A stretch of 10,672 bases of DNA from Candidatus Sulfopaludibacter sp. SbA3. GTDB taxonomy: Bacteria > Acidobacteriota > Terriglobia > 2-12-FULL-54-10. The notes below the pieces were generated by a model. The model was not told the DNA's origin, did no database searches, and was given only the letters and a program-made list of their open reading frames with translations. Location: positions 1-10,672 of the forward strand of contig CAMBEY010000082.1 of NCBI GenBank assembly GCA_945865705.1, written 5' to 3'. Position numbers and translations under genes: made by a program. Shown here one piece after another: positions 1 through 5,841 of this stretch (positions are counted from its first letter, which is position 1; each line of letters begins with the position of its first letter).

Positions 1-23
1 CAGTCATACAAGCGTGAAAGTGA

Positions 24-52
24 TTGCGGCGCGATAATGGGTAAACTATACT
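24..52 (+). promoter_or_regulatory. candidate sigma70-type promoter for the peptidyl-prolyl isomerase gene
   Basis: A -35-like TTGCGG (24-29) is followed after exactly 17 bp by a -10-like TATACT (47-52; five of six consensus bases). Transcription would start near 58-60, only a few bases before the ATG at 62. That agrees with the absence of any Shine-Dalgarno sequence ahead of this ATG, so the mRNA could be leaderless or nearly so. The -35 match is weak (three of six), so this is a candidate only. Confidence 0.35.
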
Positions 53-61
53 GAATTCGCC

Positions 62-1117
62 ATGAAAACTAATAAAATTTCCCTTATCCGACAAACTTCC
101 CTTGCCGCGCTGGCGCTGCTGGCGGTTTTTTCGCTGGTGCGCATCGCCCGCGCCGAGGTGATTGAAGAGATCATCGCGCAGGTGAACGACCGCGTGATCG
201 TGCTCTCCGAGTACCGCCGCAGCCTCGACACGATGCGCGGCGAGTTGCAGCACTCCGGCGCCACGGGCCTCGATCTGGAGGCGCGGTACAAGGAGCAATC
301 GGCCAACGTGCTGCGCGAGTTGCTCGATCATCAACTGCTGGTGCAGAAGGCCAGCGATCTGGCGCTCAACGCGGACACGGAAGTGATCAAGCGTTTGGAC
401 GAAATCCGCCAGAACATGAAGCTCGAAAGCATGGAGGCGCTGGAAGAGGCCGTCACCAAGCAGGGCATGGTTTATGAAGACTTCAAGTCCAACATGCGCG
501 ACAACATTCTGACGCAATGGGTGATCCAGCGTGAAGTTGGCGGCCGCGTGCAGATCAAACCGGAAGAGATCAAGACGTACTTTGAAGCCAACAAGGGCGA
601 GTTCACCCGGCCCGAGGGTGTAACGCTGGCGCAGATTCTGGTCGCCACCGAAGAGAAGAAGGAAGAAGAGTTGCCTGCGTTGCGCAAGCGCGCCGAAGAG
701 GCGCTGGAAAAAGCACGCGCCAAGGACAGCGACTTCGCCGCGCTGGCGCGCGAATATTCCGACGACGCGACGTCCAGCCGCGGCGGCGAGATCGGCTTCA
801 TCGAAAAGGGTTCCATGTCGCCTGAACTCGAAGCAGTCGTCGCCAAACTCCAGAAGAGCGACGTCTCCGACATCATCGAAACGCGCTTCGGATATATGAT
901 CCTGAAGCTGCTCGATCGCTCCTCGGGCGGTGAGCCACAGTTGAGCGAAGTGGAGACGCGCGTCCACGAGAAGCTCTACCTGCAACGCGTGCAGCCGGCC
1001 CTGCGAGAGTATCTCACTCAGTTACGGACGGAGAGCTTCATCCAGGTAAAGGGCGGCTACGTCGATTCCGGCGCGGCTCTCCCGGTAACAGCGGCAGCGG
1101 CGCCCGCGGCCCAATAG
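62..1117 (+). CDS. exported SurA/PpiC-type peptidyl-prolyl cis-trans isomerase
   Basis: This is a 351-residue envelope chaperone/foldase predicted to act outside the cytoplasmic membrane on unfolded exported proteins. Residues 1-31 form a signal peptide: basic start (K2, K5, R10), hydrophobic core about 13-26, and an A-R-A cleavage site before E32. Residues 32-165 resemble the SurA N-terminal chaperone domain, including the opening IIAQVNDRVIVLSEY. Residues about 183-286 are a parvulin rotamase domain, with Q191-I-L, F225-A-A-L-A, S233, the G241-G-E-I-G-F turn and the closing F276-G-Y-M-I. There is one rotamase domain, whereas E. coli SurA has two, so it is nearer PrsA/PpiD in layout. The C-terminal tail is Ala/Pro-rich. 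No Shine-Dalgarno is visible; a promoter-like pair lies just upstream. The next gene begins 10 bp after its stop. Family assignment is firm; orthology to SurA is not. Confidence 0.9.
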   Translation: MKTNKISLIRQTSLAALALLAVFSLVRIARAEVIEEIIAQVNDRVIVLSEYRRSLDTMRGELQHSGATGLDLEARYKEQSANVLRELLDHQLLVQKASDLALNADTEVIKRLDEIRQNMKLESMEALEEAVTKQGMVYEDFKSNMRDNILTQWVIQREVGGRVQIKPEEIKTYFEANKGEFTRPEGVTLAQILVATEEKKEEELPALRKRAEEALEKARAKDSDFAALAREYSDDATSSRGGEIGFIEKGSMSPELEAVVAKLQKSDVSDIIETRFGYMILKLLDRSSGGEPQLSEVETRVHEKLYLQRVQPALREYLTQLRTESFIQVKGGYVDSGAALPVTAAAAPAAQ

Positions 1118-1127
1118 TCGACCATTC

Positions 1128-2171
1128 ATGAAAGAACTTTACGTCCGCGACCTCCAGCCCAACACCGTGATCGTCTCGGCCTTCCTGGTCCAGACGAAAG
1201 ACCTTCGCTACAAGAAAACCGGCGAAGGCTATCTCTCGCTGATCCTCTCCGACAAGTCCGGTGAGATGGAAGCCAAGATATGGGAGAACGTCGCCGAACT
1301 ACTGCCGCTGTTCGAGCGTGACGACTTCGTCAAGGTGAAGGGCGCGGTGCAGGTCTTCCGCAACAAGCCCCAGCTCACCATCCATCGCATCAAAAAAGTT
1401 CCCGACAATGATGTGGACGTGGCCGATTTCTTCCCGCACTCGGAGCGCGACCCCGAGGAGATGTGGCAGGAGTTGCAAGAGGTGGTGGCCAGCCTCGACC
1501 GGCAGCCGCTGCGCGATCTATTCGGACTGATCCTGGGCGACCCCGAAATAGCCGAGCGGCTGAAGCGCGCTCCGGCGGCCAAGTCCATGCACCATGCATT
1601 TCTCGGCGGACTGCTGGAGCATGTGCTGTCGCTGGCGCGGCTGGCGCGACTGGTGTTGCAGAACTATCCCACGCTCGATGGCGACCTGGTCGTCAGCGGC
1701 GTCATCCTGCATGACATCGGCAAAATTTACGAGATGTCCTACTCGCGGTCCATCCAGTACACCTCGCACGGCCAGTTGCTGGGACACATGATTCTGGAGA
1801 TTCAAATCCTCCACGACAAGCTGCGCCAGTTGCCGGAGTTCCCCAAGCGCCTGCAGATTCTGCTGGAGCACCTCATCATCAGCCACCACGGCCAGTACGA
1901 GTTTGGCTCGCCGAAGCTCCCCATGTTCCCCGAGGCGCTGCTGCTGCACTACATTGACGACCTCGACTCCAAGCTCCAGGGCATGCAGATGCTCATCGCC
2001 AAGGACGCGACCACCAGCGGCGAGTGGACCGGTTTCCTGCCCTCGCTGGGCCGCACATTGCTGAAGGTCCAGAACTATCTGGCCAATGAAGATGCCGACA
2101 AGAAGGCCGGTGAGGACGACCTAACCACGCCCGCCAGCGCCGATGGCGATGACTCCGGCGTGGATGAGTAG
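1128..2171 (+). CDS. OB-fold/HD-domain 3'-5' exoribonuclease, YhaM-like
   Basis: This 347-residue cytoplasmic protein has the two-domain layout of Bacillus YhaM-type 3'-5' exoribonucleases. An N-terminal OB-fold nucleic-acid-binding domain spans about residues 10-92. A metal-dependent HD domain spans about 150-315. Likely metal ligands are visible: H155/H156, H165 (GLLEH), the H195-D196 pair followed by GK, H253-H254 (SHHG) and D277-D278 (YIDD). YhaM itself is 314 residues, and the excess here is mainly an acidic, probably disordered tail from about 320. The start 10 bp after the upstream stop, with no Shine-Dalgarno, suggests translational coupling to the isomerase gene. The family degrades RNA, and some members also act on single-stranded DNA. 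A different nucleotide phosphohydrolase activity cannot be excluded from sequence alone. Confidence 0.85.
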   Translation: MKELYVRDLQPNTVIVSAFLVQTKDLRYKKTGEGYLSLILSDKSGEMEAKIWENVAELLPLFERDDFVKVKGAVQVFRNKPQLTIHRIKKVPDNDVDVADFFPHSERDPEEMWQELQEVVASLDRQPLRDLFGLILGDPEIAERLKRAPAAKSMHHAFLGGLLEHVLSLARLARLVLQNYPTLDGDLVVSGVILHDIGKIYEMSYSRSIQYTSHGQLLGHMILEIQILHDKLRQLPEFPKRLQILLEHLIISHHGQYEFGSPKLPMFPEALLLHYIDDLDSKLQGMQMLIAKDATTSGEWTGFLPSLGRTLLKVQNYLANEDADKKAGEDDLTTPASADGDDSGVDE

Positions 2172-2196
2172 CGATCGAATTCCACAGTTCGGGCGC

Positions 2197-2237
2197 GGAG
2201 GAACGGATCGATGAGCCTGGGGCAAAGCGATGGATAA
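2197..2237 (+). promoter_or_regulatory. Shine-Dalgarno plus 8-codon leader ORF overlapping the PilZ start
   Basis: A strong GGAGGAA (2197-2203) sits 7 bp before an ATG at 2211. That ATG opens an eight-codon frame (MSLGQSDG) whose TAA stop at 2235-2237 lies just inside the PilZ gene starting at 2230 in another frame. The PilZ ATG itself has only a weak GGGGC (2219-2223) before it, and its frame is closed upstream by a TGA at 2212. The best ribosome-binding site therefore serves the mini-ORF, and ribosomes ending there could re-initiate at PilZ. A chance ATG, with the ribosome simply using 2230, is the alternative. Confidence 0.4.
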
Positions 2238-2562
2238 CGAGCAGCGGCGGCAGCACCGCATCGGCGTCTCCCTGGAAGTCCGCATCCGCGGCAAGAATGT
2301 TGGCGGGACAGAATTCACTGAGTCCACTCAGTCGACCGACGTCAGCCGCGGCGGCTGCTCCTTCCCTTGCACTCACGACGTGCCCGTCGGCAGCGAGATG
2401 GACATTGAAATTTACCGCCGCAACACCGGCTCCTTCGGCCAAGCGCCGTTTCTGACGCGCGGCCAGGTAATGCGCCAGTACACCACCGACGACGGCGCCA
2501 AGATGATCGGTATCCGATTCATCGGCCCCCAGTTCCCCACCTACTCAAGCGAAGGCGCGTAA
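2230..2562 (+). CDS. PilZ-domain protein, probable cyclic-di-GMP receptor
   Basis: This 110-residue soluble protein consists of little more than one PilZ domain. Both halves of the c-di-GMP signature are present: the RxxxR box (R6-R-Q-H-R10) near the N-terminus and the D/NxSxxG box (D37-V-S-R-G-G42), followed by a beta-rich stretch ending near F99. Such single-domain proteins usually sense c-di-GMP and act by binding a partner, for example in motility, polysaccharide export or transcription. No partner domain is fused here and the neighbours do not identify the target. ATG 2230 is the only start available because an in-frame TGA lies at 2212. It follows the HD-domain gene by 58 bp on the same strand. 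The domain call is firm; the biological output is unknown. Confidence 0.85.
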   Translation: MDNEQRRQHRIGVSLEVRIRGKNVGGTEFTESTQSTDVSRGGCSFPCTHDVPVGSEMDIEIYRRNTGSFGQAPFLTRGQVMRQYTTDDGAKMIGIRFIGPQFPTYSSEGA

Positions 2563-2592
2563 CCGCGCTGACAGTGCCCGCGTGACGGTATT

Positions 2593-2743
2593 GCGTGACA
2601 GTGCCGCGCGCGTCAGCGAGCGGGCCGATGGAGAACCCACGCTCGATAAACCCGCCTTTGTAATTTGATCTTCGGACAAGCACCGTGAACCGTGGCGTTG
2701 CGTTCCATCGGCCCGCTCGCTGACGCGCGCGGCACTGTCACGC
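2593..2743. repeat. 40-bp perfect inverted repeat between convergent genes
   Basis: Bases 2593-2632 are the exact reverse complement of 2704-2743 (40 of 40), with a 71-base spacer. Pairing stops abruptly at both ends. The right arm starts 6 bp beyond the stop codon of the minus-strand propeller gene, and the left arm lies 30 bp beyond the PilZ stop. A transcript crossing it could form a long GC-rich stem, so it may act as a bidirectional transcription barrier, although no T-run follows either arm. The first 24 bases recur at 5046-5069 with one mismatch, so the arms look like two opposed copies of a dispersed intergenic repeat. Confidence 0.85.
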
Positions 2744-2748
2744 GGCAC

Positions 2749-4125
2749 TCACTTCTTCAATGTGGCGGTGAAATTAGTTACCACGGTGAGCGGAGCAGAC
2801 GCCGCGCCCTCCACCGGCGTATTGATCAGGAAGCGCTGGCCGTCAGCCGTCACGTCGTACTGCTGCTTGTCGGTCGTGACGTAGCCGCCCGCTTCGTGGA
2901 TGTTCGTCTGGAACAGCGCGGCGCCCGCCGAAAGAAGTCCCGCCTCCAGCGTGCTTTCGCCGCGCATCGCCACGGCCATCAGCTTCGCGTCCGACGCGAT
3001 GTAGTACAGCTCCCGTCCATCGCGCCGCCAGCGCGGAGCAATGCCGCCGCCAGTCGAGACCTGATACTTGCCGCCCGCTTGCGGAAAGCTCTGCACGTAC
3101 ACCTCGTAGCGGCCCGACTCGTTCGAGGTGTAAGCCAGCCAGCGCCCGTCGGGAGAGAACTGCGCGTGGTCTTCGTTGAAGTTCGACTGCAAGAACGCAA
3201 ACGGCTTGCCCGGTTTCATGCTTGTCCCCGTGCCCTCCAGCGGCAGCACCCACAGATCCAACCCTCCTGCCGCGTCCTGGCCATAGACCAGATAACGGCC
3301 ATCGGCGGACCAGTCTAACGGAGACTTGTTTGTGTTTTTGGGGGATTGGAGAAACGGTTCTTCCGCGGCGACCCCGCTCGAGGCTTTGCGGTAGAGACCA
3401 CCTGGGCTCGAGCGGTTTGACCGGAAGATAATCTGCTGGCCATCCGGCGACCAAACCCCAGAATTGTCGCTGCCGGGATTAAAGGTGAACCGCGCGGCTA
3501 CGTCGCGCCCCGTCTCCAGCAGCCAGAGGTCGCCTGTGTCCGTCTGGGAATCGATACGCTCCACCGCGACGCGCCGACCGTCGGGAGCGAGTTGCGGATC
3601 AATGTATACGGCGAGCGGGCCCAGCTCTTCGAGAGGCTTGCCGCTACGATCAAACCAGCGCAACCGTTTGCTAATCTCTCTGCCGCCCAGTCCAAAGACC
3701 AGCGTACCGTTCGCGGCCACCGAATAAGCCGCCCGACCACTGGCTCCTCCGAAGCCCACCGGATCGGCCACGGGAATCGGCTCACCGCCCAGCTTCAAAG
3801 TCGCGGCATCGAAAGGCTGCGCCAGCAGCGTCCGTCCGCGCAGATACAAAACGTGCCCCGCAGCGTACTCGGCCTTAATACTCGTCGCCAGCAGACGCTC
3901 CGGATCCTCTCCGGAGGCGGGCGCGTCCGGAGCGTCTAATTGGCCCACGTACACTCCAGCCACTTCCGGCTTGCCGCTGCGCAACAGATAGAGAAAATGC
4001 CGCCCGTCTGGAAGAAAGTAGGGGACGTTGTGAGAGGTCTCGCCGCGCGCCTCGTTGACCCTAGTGACCGGCCTCGGATCCCCCCCCGGCGTCAGAAACT
4101 TGAAAGATCCCACCAGCTGCGGCAA
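2749..4125 (-). CDS. C-terminal part of a frameshift-split beta-propeller (TolB/WD40-like) protein
   Basis: This 458-codon frame encodes most of a beta-propeller of the kind found C-terminal to Ser/Thr kinases in Acidobacteria. Repeated blade motifs are visible at residues 37-41 (FLPDG), 180-183 (APDG-like), 225-229 (WSPDG), 272-276 (WSADG), 323-327 (FSPDG) and 366-370 (WRRDG). They are interleaved with family-typical strings such as LRWFDRSGK, SNESGRYEVYVQSFP and DGQRFLIN. The apparent TTG start at 4125 is not convincing: roughly the first 14 residues encode an unrelated frame across the overlap. Homology begins at GGDPRPVT, exactly where the upstream frame breaks off after SDAGG. I therefore read this as the continuation of the minus-strand gene starting at 4963, separated by one base in a G8 run. 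The propeller probably binds protein or peptidoglycan partners outside the membrane; no enzymatic residues are recognisable. Confidence 0.75.
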   Translation of the reverse strand: MPQLVGSFKFLTPGGDPRPVTRVNEARGETSHNVPYFLPDGRHFLYLLRSGKPEVAGVYVGQLDAPDAPASGEDPERLLATSIKAEYAAGHVLYLRGRTLLAQPFDAATLKLGGEPIPVADPVGFGGASGRAAYSVAANGTLVFGLGGREISKRLRWFDRSGKPLEELGPLAVYIDPQLAPDGRRVAVERIDSQTDTGDLWLLETGRDVAARFTFNPGSDNSGVWSPDGQQIIFRSNRSSPGGLYRKASSGVAAEEPFLQSPKNTNKSPLDWSADGRYLVYGQDAAGGLDLWVLPLEGTGTSMKPGKPFAFLQSNFNEDHAQFSPDGRWLAYTSNESGRYEVYVQSFPQAGGKYQVSTGGGIAPRWRRDGRELYYIASDAKLMAVAMRGESTLEAGLLSAGAALFQTNIHEAGGYVTTDKQQYDVTADGQRFLINTPVEGAASAPLTVVTNFTATLKK

Positions 4126-4963
4126 ACAGAATCACGCCGTCCTGGCTCCACGTCCCGCCGCCCACGGGAGTGGAAATCAGCGCGTCGCACAAGGCCAGCG
4201 GCGGACCGCCGGCAATGTCGATCTTCTTGAGCTTCCCGTCTGCGAAGAAGCCTACGAAGCGCCCATCTGGGGACCAGAATGGCGAGGTGAGATTATTCGC
4301 CCCTTCCGTTCCCGGCAGCATGCGGTCCGCGAGCGAATCGAAAGAGTGAATCCATATCCCCGTGGCGCCTGCCGTAACTGTCCCGCCCGGCGCATTGGAA
4401 TTTCGGCTGGTGGCCACCAAGGCCAGGTTCCGCCCATCCGGCGACAGGGCCGGAGAGGGAGAAGATGGATTGGTTATGAAGTCGGTGTTCTCCGGCGGCG
4501 GCACGATGAAGCGCAGGCTCGGTCCGGCACTCGCCACAGGTTCTTGGTGTGTGCCCGACCGGTTCAACGCGATGACGGCGGCGATGACGCCAGCGGCGGC
4601 GAGTCCCCAGGGGATGTATTGGGTCAGCAGGCCGGCGGCGGTGATGCTGAATTGTTCGCGGACGTAGTGGACTACGTGGACGGTTACCATCACGCCGTAG
4701 AGCAGCAGGAACATGGCGGACGAAATGTTGATGGCCAGGCGGAAGAAGGGTTGTTCGGAGTGCAGCCAATGCTCGAAGGCGAACTCGACGGCGAAGCCGA
4801 CGACCAGGATGATGGCGTCCTGCAGCAGGATGCGCAGCAGCGCGAAGATTTCGCCGAGCATCCCGACCGTCTGGTGCCGCACGCTGCCGCGCAGTTGCTC
4901 CCATTCCTCTGGGCCTGAATTGTGCGGGGCGTGTTGCGGAGAATTGTCCGGAGCAGTGTCCAT
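4061..4963 (-). CDS. N-terminal part of a frameshift-split, membrane-anchored beta-propeller protein
   Basis: From ATG 4963 this frame encodes a charged N-terminus, then three likely membrane helices at residues about 49-66, 73-101 and 116-133. The first propeller blades follow (RFIVPPPENT near 151, ALSPDG near 172-177, FWSPDG near 229-234). Homologous propellers in this phylum are normally joined to a protein kinase; here the front end is a three-helix membrane module and no kinase motifs are present. The frame runs out after SDAGG into a short unrelated tail and a TAG, while family-like sequence resumes one base over in the downstream frame. Deleting one G gives a single 737-residue protein covering 4963 to 2749. 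A TTG at 4975 would add four residues; ATG was preferred, though neither has a Shine-Dalgarno. It could be a sequencing indel, a decayed gene or a slippage-controlled gene. Confidence 0.7.
   Translation of the reverse strand: MDTAPDNSPQHAPHNSGPEEWEQLRGSVRHQTVGMLGEIFALLRILLQDAIILVVGFAVEFAFEHWLHSEQPFFRLAINISSAMFLLLYGVMVTVHVVHYVREQFSITAAGLLTQYIPWGLAAAGVIAAVIALNRSGTHQEPVASAGPSLRFIVPPPENTDFITNPSSPSPALSPDGRNLALVATSRNSNAPGGTVTAGATGIWIHSFDSLADRMLPGTEGANNLTSPFWSPDGRFVGFFADGKLKKIDIAGGPPLALCDALISTPVGGGTWSQDGVILFAAAGGIFQVSDAGGGSEAGH
4080..4087 (-). other. G8 homopolymer at the frame break of the propeller gene
   Basis: Eight consecutive C on the plus strand (eight G in the mRNA) sit exactly where the two halves of the propeller gene exchange frames. 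With seven G, the reading goes GCC GGG GGG GAT CCG AGG and continues the propeller without interruption. With eight, it becomes GGA TCC GAG and stops 15 bases later at a TAG. A one-base homopolymer length error is the simplest cause; a phase-variable tract or transcriptional slippage are alternatives. Confidence 0.85.
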
Positions 4964-5002
4964 GAGCGATACCAAAGTTTATAGGTACAGGATTCGCGGA
5001 TG

Positions 5003-5031
5003 ATTATATGCGGATTGAAGGCGGGTAGGAA
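5003..5031 (-). promoter_or_regulatory. candidate promoter for the propeller gene
   Basis: On the minus strand a perfect -10 hexamer TATAAT (complement of 5003-5008) lies about 40 bp upstream of the ATG at 4963. Seventeen bases further upstream is TTCCTA (complement of 5026-5031), matching the -35 consensus at only three of six positions. Transcription would begin near 4996. The perfect -10 is the main support. Confidence 0.4.
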
Positions 5032-5045
5032 GAAGAAAGTGCAGG

Positions 5046-5069
5046 GCGTGACGGTGCCGCGCGCGTCAG
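5046..5069 (+). repeat. third copy of the dispersed 24-bp intergenic repeat
   Basis: These 24 bases match 2593-2616 with a single difference (G for A at the eighth base), and match the right arm of the 40-bp inverted repeat in opposite orientation. Beyond base 24 the similarity ends and the palindrome cluster begins immediately. The copies at 2704-2743 and here bracket the propeller gene in inverted orientation. Confidence 0.75.
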
Positions 5070-5073
5070 GTAG

Positions 5074-5178
5074 GGACAGGCCTCCGGCCTGTCCGCTGGG
5101 GCCGGCTGGAAGCCGGCGCTACGTCTTGGTTGGCAACGGGCCTCTGGCCCGTTCCATGGGGCAGGCCGGAGGCCTGCC
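5074..5178. repeat. cluster of four REP-like hairpins with three-base loops
   Basis: Four perfect hairpins follow one another: 5074-5082/5086-5094 (9-bp arms, loop TCC), 5101-5107/5111-5117 (7-bp arms, loop GGA), 5135-5142/5146-5153 (8-bp arms, loop TCT) and 5160-5167/5171-5178 (8-bp arms, loop GGA). The loops show that units 1 and 3 read one way and units 2 and 4 the other. Units 1, 2 and 4 have a TAG or CTA trinucleotide at the matching edge. This alternating arrangement is that of REP/BIME-type repeats, usually spread by a RAYT transposase encoded elsewhere; none is in this window. Confidence 0.8.
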
Positions 5179-5331
5179 GCTACCTGAAGGCCCACGCCAC
5201 TCAAAACGTATCGTGACTTACCGGGGCTACCCGGACCAATCTTCCTGGATGCCAGCGTTGGCTTCCCTGGGAACCGACAATCTGGGCAGGTCGGAAAATT
5301 TGGATGCTGTGGAATTTGTGGGCAGAGTGGT

Positions 5332-5367
5332 CAGGTTGGTCGATTTGGGCAGGTTGGTCGATTTGGG
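5332..5367 (+). repeat. perfect 18-bp tandem duplication within a degenerate minisatellite
   Basis: The 18-base unit CAGGTTGGTCGATTTGGG occurs twice head to tail at 5332-5349 and 5350-5367 with no mismatches. Fragments of the same unit recur nearby: CGATTTGGGCAG again at 5527-5538, and a CAGAGTGGTCAG block both just before the array and near 5480-5493. The unit length is a multiple of three and gives a QIDQPA-like peptide on the minus strand, but no credible gene contains it. Confidence 0.8.
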
Positions 5368-5563
5368 TCATTTGACGGCAAATTGGGGCCGGATGGGGAG
5401 AGAGCATGGAGCAGAATTGCGCTTTTTGGATTTCGGTTTTCCCGAACCCCTACCCCCAAATCCCCCACCCCGGAATCTTGTCAGAGTGGTCAGAACCGTG
5501 AAAGTGTGCACTTTGGTCAGGACCGACGATTTGGGCAGATTGCCAACAGACTTTTAGCATTGT

Positions 5564-5656
5564 TATTCCGAGCGGCCTGTCCCGATTTATCGGGAAGCAA
5601 GGAATCTGCTCTGCGCCGTGCAGGAGAAAAGCAGATTCATAGCTTCGCTCGGAATG
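5564..5656. repeat. long imperfect hairpin with a smaller hairpin nested in its left arm
   Basis: The outer arms are 5565-5574 and 5646-5655 (ATTCCGAGCG with its complement). Inner pairing includes GAAGC (5594-5598) with GCTTC (5642-5646) and a perfect 9-bp pair 5602-5610/5630-5638, with a loop at 5611-5629. Inside the left arm only, 5580-5595 forms its own hairpin (TCCCGA, TTTA, TCGGGA), absent from the right arm. This looks like a mobile intergenic palindrome that later gained an insertion. Confidence 0.7.
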
Positions 5657-5686
5657 ACACCAGGAATGACACCAGGAATGACACCC
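5651..5686 (+). repeat. 12-bp tandem repeat, three copies
   Basis: GGAATGACACCA is present at 5651-5662 and 5663-5674, with a third copy at 5675-5686 differing only in its last base. The array starts inside the right end of the nested hairpin, so it probably arose by expansion of the hairpin's terminal GGAATGACA. Copy number could vary between strains. Confidence 0.8.
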
Positions 5687-5775
5687 ACTAACAGTTTTCC
5701 AACATACGTTTTCCCGGACTTCCAACATACTATTAGTGGTATGTGGTAGCAGACAGTTACTCCACTTTGGCCTCC

Positions 5776-5834
5776 ACTTACTACTCCCGACTTACTACTC
5801 AAGACTAGCTACTCACTAGTCGCTACTCACTAGT
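5776..5834 (+). repeat. short direct repeats downstream of the Dabb gene
   Basis: An 11-base word ACTTACTACTC occurs at 5776-5786 and 5790-5800 (14-bp period). A 13-base word GCTACTCACTAGT follows at 5808-5820 and 5822-5834, again with a 14-bp period. The core CTACTCACTA occurs a third time at 6315-6324, over the stop codon of the MFS gene, so copies lie on both sides of the Dabb gene. Confidence 0.7.
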
Positions 5835-5841
5835 TTGGGAC

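Larger units (their letters stand above)
4976..5841. other. 866-bp gene-free region filled with small repeats
   Basis: No frame here looks like a protein: the available ones have low-complexity, repeat-driven composition and resemble no family I know. The region holds in order a promoter-like site for the propeller gene, a copy of the dispersed 24-bp repeat, four small hairpins, a degenerate 18-bp minisatellite, a nested hairpin of about 93 bp, a 12-bp triple repeat and two short direct repeats. The part from about 5200 to 5835 is visibly richer in A/T than the flanking genes. It separates the divergently placed propeller gene from the tail end of the minus-strand Dabb gene. Confidence 0.7.

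Noticed and set aside
2593..2743. Inverted repeat as insertion-sequence ends
   Set aside because: The 71-base interior holds no transposase and no target duplication is visible; two opposed copies of a small repeat explain it better.
2563..2748. Intrinsic terminator for PilZ or the propeller gene
   Set aside because: The stem is strong but far too long-looped and has no downstream T-run, so it was listed as a repeat with only possible barrier function.
2692..3318. 208-codon plus-strand frame opposite the propeller gene
   Set aside because: It is antisense to a gene with clear blade motifs and is Arg/His-rich in the manner of shadow frames in high-GC DNA.
4055..4918. 287-codon plus-strand frame opposite the N-terminal half of the propeller gene
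   Set aside because: The minus strand has membrane helices and SPDG motifs; this frame is low-complexity (Gln/Asp/Gly/Arg-rich) with no recognised domain.
5000..5557. 185-codon plus-strand open frame across the repeat region
   Set aside because: It runs through the 24-bp repeat, the hairpin cluster and the 18-bp tandem, has no ribosome site and resembles no family; its composition follows the repeats.
5201..5802. Several minus-strand frames of 66-92 codons with repeated QIDQPA or CHSW peptides
   Set aside because: The peptide repeats are simply translations of the 18-bp and 12-bp DNA repeats; none has a credible start or domain.
5074..5834. CRISPR array
   Set aside because: The repeats differ in sequence, length and spacing, and there are no unique spacers of regular size or cas genes.
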